Assembly: GCA_003427395.1 (NCBI GenBank)
Contig: BFEA01000133.1
Location: 1,168,321 to 1,202,740, forward strand
From: Chara braunii
Lineage: Eukaryota > Streptophyta > Charophyceae > Charales > Characeae
Length of the DNA: 34,420 nt
Reading direction: 5' to 3'
Both the position numbers and the translations under genes were made by a program. Under the pieces are notes generated by a model. The model ran no database searches, was not told the DNA's origin, and saw nothing but the letters and a program-made list of their open reading frames with translations. Shown here one piece after another: positions 18,027 to 27,659 of this stretch (within the stretch, counting starts at the first letter, position 1; each line of letters opens with the position of its first letter).

Positions 18027-18532
18027 GTAAATGAGGTCAAATGGACTTAATCTTCCCCCAAGGAACGACCCTTTCTATCTCGAACGACCTTGTCTACCTA
18101 TACCTATCGAAATGATTTTCGTTTTTTACCTTTCCTGATTTCTTTTCATCCCAGTTACCCAAGAATTAGGATATGAGAATAACTGAAAGTTACTTGCAGT
18201 GGACACATCTTCTATCTCCAGGAAGCATCTGGGGCGAGGGTTCGTTGCTTCAGGAGCCGACCTTGTTATCAACCCAGAGTGGACCGTTCAACGGGAGGGT
18301 ACTTCGCCGATTCGGCGGAGACGGCCCAACTTCTGAGATCCGAGTCTTGTGCTCGGACAAGGAGGAAGAGCACCCCAAACCACTTCCTAGAGGGAGAAGC
18401 ATGCAACACTTCAAGCAATGTCCCTGATCATGTAGCCTGTCATCCAATAAGATTGAGAAAGCATGGAGATATGTGTGAGCGTGTCGAATTTTGAGTCGGC
18501 GGTAGGTGGAATGAATGACTTTGGTATCGACA

Positions 18533-20303
18533 CTTCCCTCCCTGCGAACATAAATTCTCACATCGTATGTATCCATTTCAATAAAGTAAAATATCAAAAT
18601 ATAACATATATCTTGTTCTCATCCACTTTCGACAATTTCATATTTGACAATCACATACGAGACCGCTTCCTTCTTGCTTATAGCATTCGGTGATTTAAGG
18701 AGACATTCAACCTTTCCTTCACTCGGGCTTAAACCTCTCTCGAATTCTGACGTTCGTTGTCTGATTTTTTGTGTTGGAATTTGTCTTGATCCTATGAAAG
18801 TTCATTCATTTCTTCAACTTCAATATTATATTGATAATCGGCAGTCAATTGCTTCTATCACAACAATTGTCAAGGATAGGATAAATAAACAGTGTTTCAT
18901 ACGTCACCGGCATTAAACCCCATTTCACTTTCTTCTTTTGTCTGACTAGTTCTGCCTTTTTGACATAGATAAACCGAATGCGATTTCCCACAGCCAATTA
19001 AAGGCTTCATCCTCATTTCAATCCTCTTTCTTGACATAGAGACAAATATTATAGATCTCTCTTCAAGAAATGAACCAATATTGTACAGCTAGTCATACTA
19101 CCATAATGATAGATCCAACAACTTAATGTTCGTATTGATAAGGAAATATGACTTTAGTGGTAAATTTGAAAAGTTCATTAAGTGCATTTTTTTACCAACA
19201 TTCTTGATAGAGGAGCTTCTTTGCTTTTAACTTTCTCTTTTTTTTTTCGGTTAACAAGGATTTTAAGGTCTCATAAGACATACCTTTGACAAAGTCTGAT
19301 TTTCTCCATCAATCAGTGTCAACCTCCATCTCCAGACGAGAATAGTATCTCTCATACGAAGAAATTAGACACAATTAGAGACTGCAATTTTCAAAGGAAT
19401 CATAACTCAATGACAATAATAAGATCACTTTGAAGATTAAGAGATTGATAACATTTCTGATGACCTAATAAAGCTCAAAGACTAGGGTTGACCCATACCA
19501 TTTCGGACACAAAAAAAATTCATGTCCTGGGCTTCGACGCCATGTTTGTCGCACTTTTCTCAATCAAGCCACTTCTGGTGACTGAGAAGACAATAGGCTA
19601 TTACATTGGATTTTTAATCATTTTAAAATAAATAAATTATTCAAATTAACACAATTCCTTTGTTGTTGTGTGCGTCTGGTCTTGAGCGGGACCCTTCAAT
19701 TATGATCTAGTCCGATCCCCAGTCTTATGAATCTTCGATTTTGATCCAGAAAAACAGATGAAATTGCAAATAATAGTTCAAATAAAATATCTAGCACATC
19801 ATGACTGTCAAATTGAAGAATTTAAGAACTATAACGTGATCAACAAAGAGCATAATATCAAGCAATGTCAACGAACGAATCAGGATTGACTGACTCAAGA
19901 CAATTGCAAGATATGTAAGAGAAGGTGAGAAGTTATCATCGTCTCAGGAGATACAAATGAAAAGACATGATGAACACTCATCAAAAGTCCTCATTCTTCT
20001 CTCACGTCCCATCCTCAATTTTTCTCTTGACTGTTTGTCTCGAATGCCTCAAACCACGTCAAGGTATCTTTGAGATTGTGGTCGAGTGATGTAAAGTTAC
20101 CTGAAACCAACAAGTTTCGAGTAAGTTCATCCAAGACCAAAGATTCAGAAGTCAAACATAGGATAAAACTTTTCCATCAGAGAAGGAAAATAAAGTCTGG
20201 AAAAAAAATTTTCATCATGTTACAAATGATCAGTTTTCGGTTATCCTTTAAATAACAGGTCTGTTTACGCCGCAACTTATCTAAGCCCTTATGGGGTTTT
20301 CAT
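18533..20303. other. AT-rich DNA without a convincing gene
   Basis: All six frames are broken by stops. The longest frame, 18644-18916 on +, has no motif. On the minus strand, 19575-19200 reads as a possible decayed zinc-finger and charged-helix protein, reported as a finding. No clear LTR, promoter or RNA gene is visible. Confidence 0.5.
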
Positions 20304-20311
20304 GTTTCTGG
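20304..20311. repeat. 8-bp target duplication, left (MITE 1)
   Basis: GTTTCTGG is repeated exactly at 20595-20602 on the other side of the element. Confidence 0.9.
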
Positions 20312-20594
20312 CTAGGCTACCAGAGTGGCCCAGGGTCACTTGCCCGGTCGGGTAAAAAAAAACAAAAATAATAAAAATAAAAATATTATTTTTATAATTT
20401 ATTTTTTATTCTAAATTTTGTGAAGAATTTCGACGTGACCCTCTGGCAAAAGTTGTTCAGTTTATTTATCTGCATAACATAGTGTTTTCTCGGATTTTTT
20501 TGGAGTTTTTTTTTTTTTTTTTGGGGGGGGGACCTTCCCTGGTCCTTGCACGGGCTGGCCACCCGGGACCCGAGCGGCCCGGTTGGTAGCCTAG
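20312..20594. mobile_element. hAT-like MITE, copy 1
   Basis: This is 283 bp with terminal inverted repeat CTAGGCTACCA...TGGTAGCCTAG and GC-rich subterminal parts (CCCGGTCGGG; CCCGGGACCCGAGCGGCCCGG). The middle is A/T-rich with a 15-base T-run and a G-run. It has no coding capacity. An exact 8-bp target duplication GTTTCTGG fits the hAT superfamily, whose transposase makes 8-bp duplications. It shares CAAAAGTTGTTCAGTTTATT and TGCATAACATAGT with the elements at 29436 and, more loosely, 26581. Confidence 0.88.
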
Positions 20595-20602
20595 GTTTCT
20601 GG
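20595..20602. repeat. 8-bp target duplication, right (MITE 1)
   Basis: GTTTCTGG is identical to 20304-20311. Confidence 0.9.
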
Positions 20603-21467
20603 GGATTTTCACCCAGATTTCTTTATGAATTGTCATTTTTTAAGACTGGGTAGCTTTGTTGTGGGATGGTGGAAAATGGTTGCGGCTTATGTGCATAAGG
20701 CAGGGTATGAGTCGAAGAGAACGGTAAAGTTGTGTGTGGAGTTATTATTTAATTTTTGTGTGATCGTAGGTATGAGTGAAAAATTCTAAATCAAGTTTTG
20801 ATGATTGTTTGTATGTTGCGTGAATGCCCATGGACAAGCCACAATATTTTTGTGAGAGTGATCTTATAATGTCACACAACCTCTTGGCCTGAGTGATTGA
20901 ACCACTGTATTTTTCGAGTACTCGTTATGACCAAGTGAACATGCGTATGCATAATTCGCGAGATACCCACCACAATGTACACGCTTGTTTTTGCTATTTA
21001 AATTAATAGGCTGGACGTTGGTCCTGAACCTAGAATTCAAGGTCCTTGTCAATGATATTCCAGATTTCAACTCAGCACAAAAAGGTTTCCTCTATGCGCT
21101 GAGCATTCACGCCCTGCGCATTATGGCATTTCGCCTAACGCACAAAGGCAGAACGACTTATCCTTCCACCATTCAATATCATGAAGAAAACGTCTTTCAT
21201 GAAACCTCATATTTGATACTTGAGTGTCGTGCGCAACGCTAAAGCCCTCAAAAGGCCGAGCGACTATGGGTAACGCGTGAAGCGTCGTCATAGCAGTCGA
21301 TTGCGAAAGTTCACATAACCGAATATTATAATTTATCTTGCACACACTTCTCTCTTAAGCATTTTTGCGTGTGGACTACACTTGAAGTCTCACGCAGAAT
21401 AAGTTATAGGTTGGTGCACTCACAAAAGGGACCGCTTGCGAATTAATCATTTTTCATGGACAAGGCT
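20603..21467. other. No gene recognised
   Basis: This is moderately AT-rich DNA. Frames of 68 to 85 codons on both strands near 20864-21345 overlap each other and show no motif. TTCATGAAGAAAACGTCTTTCATGAAA near 21177 contains a small inverted repeat. I see no element border. Confidence 0.4.
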
Positions 21468-21616
21468 GTCATAGCCGGTACATGTGTGTGCGTGTACCGT
21501 GTACTTGTTCAGGTCTCGGTTGACGTGCGCGTACGTGCGTGTACCGGCTACGACATACGTGTCCTTAGCATGCACGCATTTGCGTGCACGAAGGTGTCGT
21601 AGCCGGTACACACATA
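21468..21616. repeat. Cluster of GCCGGTACA inverted and direct repeats
   Basis: GTCATAGCCGGTACATG (21469) pairs with CGTGTACCGGCTACGAC (21538). The first motif returns as GTCGTAGCCGGTACAC at 21595. Between them TGCACGC-ATTT-GCGTGCA (21571-21588) is a perfect hairpin, surrounded by alternating GTGTGCGTGT and GCGCGTACGTGCGTG. Confidence 0.7.
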
Positions 21617-21684
21617 TGCGTGCGTTCCACCAATATCACTTTTAAACAAGGAAAGTGAATTCGACGCTCAGGTGTCAATTGACA

Positions 21685-22196
21685 CGCTCGATAAGGGGTC
21701 AGTCCCTTATGGAGCGCAGAAATAGGCCGAACACGCTGCAATCTTCTGCACCCTGCTGTGCCCTTAGCGGGGTAAGGTAGGATGGCACTGTGGGCAGAAA
21801 GGAACTTGAAGTAGTGGTGAGGTATTTCACGTACTACTAGCAACACGCTAACCCTTATACCCGAAACCCTATCGTTCCACCAAGATAACTTTTAAACAAG
21901 GAAAATCAATTTGTCGTGCACAATGTGTGATAGTTCAGAGCAGAAGGGTTAGCGTGTTGCTCACAACAAATTGATTTTCCTTGTTCAAAAGTTATCTTGG
22001 TGGAACGATAAGGTTCTGGGAATAAGGATTACCGTGTTGTTGGTGGTGCGCCAGATACCTCACCACCACGTCAAGTTCTTTTTCTGCCCACAGTGCCATC
22101 CTACCCTATCCCGCTTGGGGCGCAGCTGGGTGCAGAAAATGGTAGGGTGTTCGGCCTATTTTTTTGCTCCCTAAGGGACTGACCCCTTATCGTGCG
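21685..22196. repeat. Foldback repeat with arms of about 230 bp
   Basis: The left arm (21685-21914) and right arm (21966-22196) are imperfect reverse complements. Landmarks are GATAAGGGGTCAGTCCC vs GGGACTGACCCCTTATC, AATAGGCCGAACAC vs GTGTTCGGCCTATT, GTAGGATGGCACTGTGGGCAG vs CTGCCCACAGTGCCATCCTAC, and CGTTCCACCAAGATAAC vs GTTATCTTGGTGGAACG. The loop is about 50 bp and includes GGGTTAGCGTGTTGC, itself complementary to 21839-21853 in the left arm. CGTTCCACCAATATCAC also occurs just outside the left arm at 21626. There is no reading frame. This could be a foldback transposon or an inverted duplication. Confidence 0.85.
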
Positions 22197-22540
22197 CATC
22201 AACCGGCACCTAAGCATCAAATGCGAGCTCACGTTTCAGATGGGGCCGCATATTTATGGGCACCAAATAGTATCTTATCATCACGACTACTCACTCATTC
22301 ACGCATGGCTAGTCATTGTGAAGGTCTATGAAGAGACGATCATTTATGTGAAGTTTTGCGCGCTACATTTTTGCACTCAAGCACGAGAATAGTTACAGTT
22401 CGAGCTGAAAAACGGACTAGGCGCGTGATGGCGGTGTTGGTTTTGGCGGTAAGTTATTTAGCAGAAGTAAGTGTTAAGGACTGCGCGGTATGTCAGCAAA
22501 ACGACCAGACAAAATCAGAATCATGCCTGTATAATCTCAT
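22197..22540. other. No gene recognised
   Basis: Short + frames of 63 to 66 codons (22192-22392 and 22356-22547) overlap in different phases and have no motif or composition bias that would support coding. Confidence 0.4.
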
Positions 22541-23330
22541 GTTCTAGCGGAAGATTCACTTCTTTCTGTACGCTTGGTGAAAAAATGCGTTATTACTCGA
22601 GATCGCAGTTTGATCTTCGGATTTATTGTTGTAATCCTAATCTTGCGCATCGTGGGGATTGTTGTCGTTCACCTAGTGATTCTTGTTTCGACACTGTCAG
22701 TTTCTACATTCACCATCGGGATCGTCATTAAGACACTTTATAGTCGTTAATGTGGTCCCAGAGCTTATCTCCTCGATGGTGTGCATGACCCTCATCGTGT
22801 TGTTTGTCGTCCTTCCTGATCATTAGTGCGGTACTCGACCAGGGCATCGCGTTCTCCAGCTAGGTGGTCGCCTTCTTCGTGTTGACGCATCATTACTTGT
22901 TCTAGGGAAAGATTTATTCTCATTTTGCATGTCTGACGAGCAGTGGAACGAGGCTGATAGTCGGGTCAACAACTCATTGAGGGTATTATCAAATTTCATT
23001 TTGGAGGTGCGCTTCATCGGGACCATACTTTTCGTGGTGATCGTAATTCCGATCCTGGTGCACATGGGTTTGCTCATCATGGTGATCACCATCAAGCCAA
23101 CCACCGTCTTCAGCGTGATCGTTCTCTTCTTCACAGCTCGTTTCTTGATAGTGATCGTTGTTACGTGGTCGCCTTCATCAGGCGATGCATCGGGTTATAT
23201 TATAGCAGAAGATTCATTCTCATTTTGCACATTTGAGGGTGAGTTTACTTGGGTGTGTATCTTCCCTTGTTCTAGCGGAAGATTCGTTCTCATTTTGCAT
23301 ATTCGATGAGTAGTGGAAAACGGCTCTCCC
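22541..23330 (+). repeat. Dispersed motif repeats, LTR-related
   Basis: TCTAGCGGAAGATTC(A/G) and CTCATTTTGCATATT recur at 22546, 22902, 23202 and 23272, often followed by GATGAGTAGTGGAA-like sequence. A similar string, TTCACCCTCATTTTGCATATTTGGTGAGAAGAGG at 1517, lies in the outer LTR. The 126-codon + frame (22929-23309) is built from these repeats and has hydrophobic runs, but I find no supporting homology. Confidence 0.5.
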
Positions 23331-23700
23331 TCGCACACTCCGACTCATTAGTGTGATCGTCATCGGTATAAAACATGTTTATGCTCGTTTTCAGGGTCCA
23401 GTTCATGGAAGCTTTGTTCGCAATCGTCGCTCTAGTGCTGCATCATTATGGTGGTCTTTGCGGTCAGTGTACTAGTTCTCATCTTCGTGCTATGAAATGG
23501 ATTGTCTGGTTGTCGTGCGACTGTTGTTGAACAACTTCTTATCATCACACTGAATACCGTGCTTGTCGGCCCGATCAAGCTTTCCTCGATGTGGCAGCCT
23601 CAAAGCGGTCGTGATCTGCTCATCCCACTAATGGTCATCTCTGCTAGATAAACAGTAACCATTTATCGATAAGCCACTTTCTTTTCATTTTGCTACGGGC
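23331..23700. other. No gene recognised
   Basis: This is mixed-composition DNA continuing the previous repeat region, with frequent GATCGTCATC-type words. No open frame or border is visible. Confidence 0.35.
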
Positions 23701-23830
23701 AACCGAGGTTGAATTAATGTGGCCGAAGTATCGGGCCAGGTGCATTGAAGGAGGAAAAATAACAGAGCAAGAGAAGGAAGGAAGGGCAGGTAAAGGACAA
23801 CTGATGAACTCATCGCGGATGGTGCATGCC
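23701..23830. other. Duplicated 130-bp segment, artefact, copy 1
   Basis: This segment runs from AACCGAGGTTGAATTAATG to GGTGCATGCC and recurs without a change at 23869-23998. The only thing between the copies is a sequencing adapter, so the duplication is almost certainly not in the genome. Confidence 0.95.
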
Positions 23831-23868
23831 CTGTCTCTTATACACATCTAGATGTGTATAAGAGACAG
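23831..23868. other. Nextera mate-pair junction adapter (Tn5 mosaic ends)
   Basis: CTGTCTCTTATACACATCT is followed at once by its reverse complement, 38 bp in all. This is exactly the junction adapter left when tagmented DNA is circularised in Nextera mate-pair libraries. It is flanked by two identical 130-bp segments, as expected if a 130-bp fragment was circularised and read around. The open frames on both strands that begin inside it are by-products. Confidence 0.98.
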
Positions 23869-23998
23869 AACCGAGGTTGAATTAATGTGGCCGAAGTATC
23901 GGGCCAGGTGCATTGAAGGAGGAAAAATAACAGAGCAAGAGAAGGAAGGAAGGGCAGGTAAAGGACAACTGATGAACTCATCGCGGATGGTGCATGCC
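23869..23998. other. Duplicated 130-bp segment, artefact, copy 2
   Basis: This is identical to 23701-23830. Removing 168 bp (one copy plus adapter) should restore the true sequence, with ...GGTGCATGCC running on into TATTTTTTAATTGG. Confidence 0.95.
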
Positions 23999-25560
23999 TA
24001 TTTTTTAATTGGTGGAGTGAAGTGTTTGACTAATGTCGTTAACGAGCAAGGATTGACGAATTGAAGATTTTCTCTCGATTCCTATGAGTATTACTGCACT
24101 GAAAAAAGTGTTGTTTTTTGCGGCCTGATTGGCAACGTGAAATGTTGTTGCTTTCCTATTGTTGTGGTAGGACAACGAATGTTGTTTGCACTGGTGTTGC
24201 TGTAAGGTATGTAGAAAGATTGTTACTGGTCTGTGTGACAATAGGCCACTGATTCAGGGTGTCGCCAGTTTCAGTGGGGACATGTTGTTGCTTGGGGGAG
24301 TTAGACCTTGCAGCGTTTCAACGACTCATCCCACGTTCTATTCTTCTTTGATGTTACGAGGCATTGTGCAAATTACGCACTGCAATATATTATTGTGCGG
24401 TGTTACGGTTGTTGGGCACACTATGCCTTGCTGTAAGTCGTTGCGTTTGCCCGCATATCGAATAGAGCACAAGTGGTGTGCTCCATTCGAACGCATCCTT
24501 TCTAGGCTGCGTAAGCTGCAATTTGGTCAGAGGAGGGACATTGTGATGTGGGAGAGTGATTAGGCTCTGCAAAGGGGTTATTACTGCGACTTGGAGGTTT
24601 GTCAGGAGGTCGTTACGCTGTGATTTGGTTATAGATTTGACATTTTCACTGCGTTTTTTGCCGTCATAGTGGGGTCCTTAGGCGCATCAAGGTTTCAAGG
24701 CCCTCTCAAGTGAGTATGAGCGCACCTCTCGTGTATCTGTGTGACCGTGACTAAACGGTCACCATCTTTGCCCCTCTAGCTCTAAGTCTAGTCAGTTGGT
24801 TCGGAGAGGAAGGCGACTGGCAGTATTACAAACCCGTAATCCGTATCAAGGCCTCAGTGGGAGGTTGCCCCACTGATTGCAGGATTAAATGTATAACTTT
24901 TTTTCTTGTGTGAACCCACTATACCTCTATCTCTACATCTTTCTAAGGTGAGTGATACGTATGCATGTGCTCTTATGATCATTGTTTTTTTTTTCAGGAC
25001 TTAAACCACCAGTACTTCCCCCAACTATTGAAGTCAAGTCTGCGTGATGAACCTTGCCGAAGCTGAAGAAGAGCGGTGCTGCCACAAGGGAGAAACAAGG
25101 CGGCACCAATACTGCTCTCTTCAAAAGAGAGCAACTGGACCTCGGAGCACAACCAAAGTCGTTTTCACTCCATTAAACAAAAAAAAAAAAAACCTAAAAT
25201 CGAATTTATTGCTCCCTGCTTCATACGGAGAGTCAAACGAACCGATAATCTTGTGTCTGAAGAAAGAAAAAAACGAAGTAAAAAAATATTACTCATTTGA
25301 AATATATTGTTGCCCTTTCATGACCCGACACATTCCACAAATTTTCGACATGAGAATATCATGGAAGAGCCTTTTTTTTTTTTTTTTTTTTTCTCCTCCA
25401 TTTTATTGGGGGTCGTGATACTATTCTCAAAAGGTGCAAAATGAAATTGAATTCATCGCTAAAACATAAAAAGATATATTGCCATTTTATTTTATTTTGT
25501 TGCATGTGAAAATTAGTGAGCGAGACTTATCCCCTCGTGGGTCATCATGAGGTTGGAAAC
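23999..25560. other. No gene recognised
   Basis: Frames of 124 to 125 codons on + (24186-24563, 25044-25418) have no motif, and the second runs through homopolymers. There is a perfect hairpin GTGACCGT-GACTAA-ACGGTCAC at 24741-24762 and CAGTGGG-AGGTTG-CCCCACTG near 24857. AAG|GTGAGT (24948) and TTTTCAG (24997) mimic an intron of only 50 bp, too weak to call. Confidence 0.45.
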
Positions 25561-25589
25561 TTTTGCACGCCCCCATGACATTCTACTTC

Positions 25590-25786
25590 TTTGTGCAAAT
25601 GTACAGTTGTTCATTCGCAGTTCAATACATTCCAACAATCGTTTCTTTTTTTTTTCCACTTTATGTCCTCCAGCATCATGCTGAGCGTCACAACTTCTGC
25701 TTTCTTTATTCAAATGTATAGTTTCTCATTCGCAGTTTCATACATCTCAGCATTTCCTAGTATGAAATGCTCTGACATCGTTATTT

Positions 25787-25834
<48 letters not shown>

Positions 25835-26010
25835 TTTTGTCTTCGGCATCATGATAACAATGAAAGCTTTTAAAGGAGTGTACCGCTCTCCATGATCTTC
25901 AACGCCTTTTTGCGAATGCATAATCTACAATTCGCGGTCCGAAACATTCCCGAAACTGCTAGGCCGAAATTTTTTTTTTCTTCGTTTTTTTTTGCACTCG
26001 TGGTCTTCAG
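25590..26010 (+). repeat. Degenerate tandem repeat with (TA)n
   Basis: AAATGTACAGTTGTTCATTCGCAGTTCAATACATTCC (25597), AAATGTATAGTTTCTCATTCGCAGTTTCATACATCTC (25711) and GAATGCATAATCTACAATTCGCGGTCCGAAACATTCC (25913) are diverged copies, each near a C(T/A)GCATCATG-like box. A (TA)n tract (25792-25838) has expanded between the second and third. Confidence 0.6.
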
Positions 26011-26530
26011 CGTCATGCATATGAAAATCAAGACAGCATGCAGTTCATTCCCCCTTTTCTTTGGGCCCACAAGCTTCATCCTCTATCACACTATCGGGCC
26101 TTCCCCGAGCCTCCTGGTGGCGTAACACATATTGAGTAAAAGGAATGCATGTGTGAAATTAATCTATTTTGTTGTTTGAACTCAACAAAGGGGAATAGAG
26201 TGGGGAAGGCGGGAGAAATATGGTTTCACTTGCGTTCGTCTGGATTAACCAAATGGTCAGGCGTTACTTATAAGATGACATAACTGCTTTGTTTAATTCT
26301 GTTTTTTGGGGGACCGAACATTGTTTTTGAGATGGATGACCTGATTAATATGTTTTTTTTAACTTATTTTCTCTACAACCAGATATTGTTTGTCATACAT
26401 TGTTTTTAAGATGAATGGTCTGACTATAACCTTATTACAAACAAGAATGTATAATTGAAGGTAACTTGGGCCTACTTAGCATTGTTTATAAAATAAATGG
26501 CTCAATTTTATGCTCACTTTGAACACTAAG

Positions 26531-26531
26531 T

Positions 26532-26580
<49 letters not shown>
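26531..26580. repeat. (AC)n(AT)n microsatellite
   Basis: An AC repeat followed by an AT repeat lies in the position of the AT microsatellite at 7379 of the nested copy. The MITE at 26581 has inserted at its end. Confidence 0.9.
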
Positions 26581-27199
26581 CAGAGTTGTCAGGCCAAACG
26601 TACGGAGGCCCCTAAGTTGACCCCCGGACGTTCGGGCGTTCGGGTCCCCGTACGTGGCCCGAACTCGAAGGGGTTCGGACCCCGCAAAAAAATATTTTGG
26701 TATCTAAAAATTATTTTTTTTTTCTGATTTTTTTTTATGAGTTCTCTGTTATGTAAGCTACCTGTTTCTCAATTTTGAAGTCATTCTATGGAGCTAAAAA
26801 GTAATGAAAAATCGGCAAAGATGGTGGTGTTAAAACCTGCTTTCCCACTTCCTAATCTGTTTTTTTTTCTCTTTTCACTTTTTTTTTTCCCTTTATTTCG
26901 GGGCCTGAAAAAAATTATTATTTTTTTTAATTTTATTTCTAGGTTCTCTATTATGTACGATACATATGTATAAAATTTCATGGCATTTGACAAAACCAAA
27001 CAAAAATGAAAAATCGTCAAAGATGACGGTGTCAAAAACTTGCTCTCCTACGCAATAATTTCATTCTCGTTTTATTTATTTTTATTTTCATTAATATTAT
27101 TTATTTTTCGTATTTGATTTTTATTTGAAATTTGGTGGGGCAAATTTTGTTTAGTTTATTCTTCTGCATGACATAGTTTTTTTCTGAAGTTTTGGAAAC

Positions 27200-27230
<31 letters not shown>

Positions 27231-27311
27231 CCGAACGCGTCGAAAGGGGGTCCCAAACGTTCGGGCGTTCGGGTTCGGGCGTTCGGCCCGTCCCGAACGC
27301 CGGTAACCCTA
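26581..27311. mobile_element. MITE-like element inserted in an AT microsatellite
   Basis: This 731-bp element starts CAGAGTTGTCAGG and ends CCGGTAACCCTA, a degenerate inverted repeat. Near both ends lies ACGTTCGGGCGTTCGGG-like GC-rich sequence, in sharp contrast to the T-rich middle. It interrupts an AT repeat, so an 8-bp duplication TATATATA is compatible but not provable. Inside, TTTAGTTTATT-TTCTGCATGACATAGTTTTTT matches the hAT-like MITEs at 20312 and 29436. Two internal copies of a roughly 200-bp piece (GTTCTCT-TTATGTA... GAAAAATCG-CAAAGATG) begin near 26743 and 26943. Confidence 0.6.
27198..27231. repeat. Poly-T run
   Basis: A run of about 30 T lies inside the element at 26581, directly before its GC-rich end. 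Its length is uncertain in short-read assemblies. Confidence 0.9.
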
Positions 27312-27659
27312 TATATATATATATGTAACTTGGCTATTAAACAATTCAGGGTTGACTAGACATTGTCAATAAAATGAATAGTCTAGTCGCATACCTAATT
27401 AAAAGAGAAGTAGTCGTGTAACGTATTTGTAAGGCAAAGGTTATGCATTGTTTGTAAGAGGAATAATCTAACTCAAAGTCCTATGTAAAGTGGGATAAAC
27501 GGTTTATCATCTGAGGGTTCAACCAACCATTTGTATGACAAATAACTTGGGGTTTAGTGAGAGATTTATATTGGTTGCATATGTTTGTTTGGTTGTGAGT
27601 TTAGTATAAGTTGTCATTTGATGGGTGATACCTTTAGATGCCCATCATGTACTGGAGTC

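Larger units (their letters stand above)
14878..18532 (+). mobile_element. 3' LTR of the main retrotransposon
   Basis: It begins TGTCGGGGCAAATACCC and ends TATCGACA. It is collinear with 683-4313 plus 10911-10956, and then lacks about 775 bp present before the end of the 5' LTR. It carries its own U6-derived piece (15487), TATA box (16663), 52-bp array (about 17055-17520) and AATAAA (18021). It contains the uninterrupted insertion site of the nested element (GTGAGCGTGTCGAATT at 18475-18490). The bases after its end (CTTC) do not repeat those before the 5' LTR (ACAC), so the outer target duplication is lost or the pair was formed by recombination. Confidence 0.85.

Noticed and set aside
18525-18540. 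ACAC after TATCG as the outer target duplication matching ACAC before 683
   Set aside because: It would make the LTR end in TATCG, whereas the 5' LTR end before the primer-binding site is TCGACA. The match is probably chance.
23831-23868. Tn5-type transposon ends as a natural mobile element
   Set aside because: No transposase and no 9-bp duplication. The perfect head-to-head 19-mers and flanking 130-bp copies are the known mate-pair library junction.
23644-24064. Two open frames beginning MCIRDR on opposite strands
   Set aside because: MCIRDR is the translation of the Nextera adapter. Both frames start in the artefact at 23831-23868.
24948-24997. Intron-like GTGAGT...TTTTTTCAG
   Set aside because: The interval is only 50 bp and neither side has a coding frame that joins across it.
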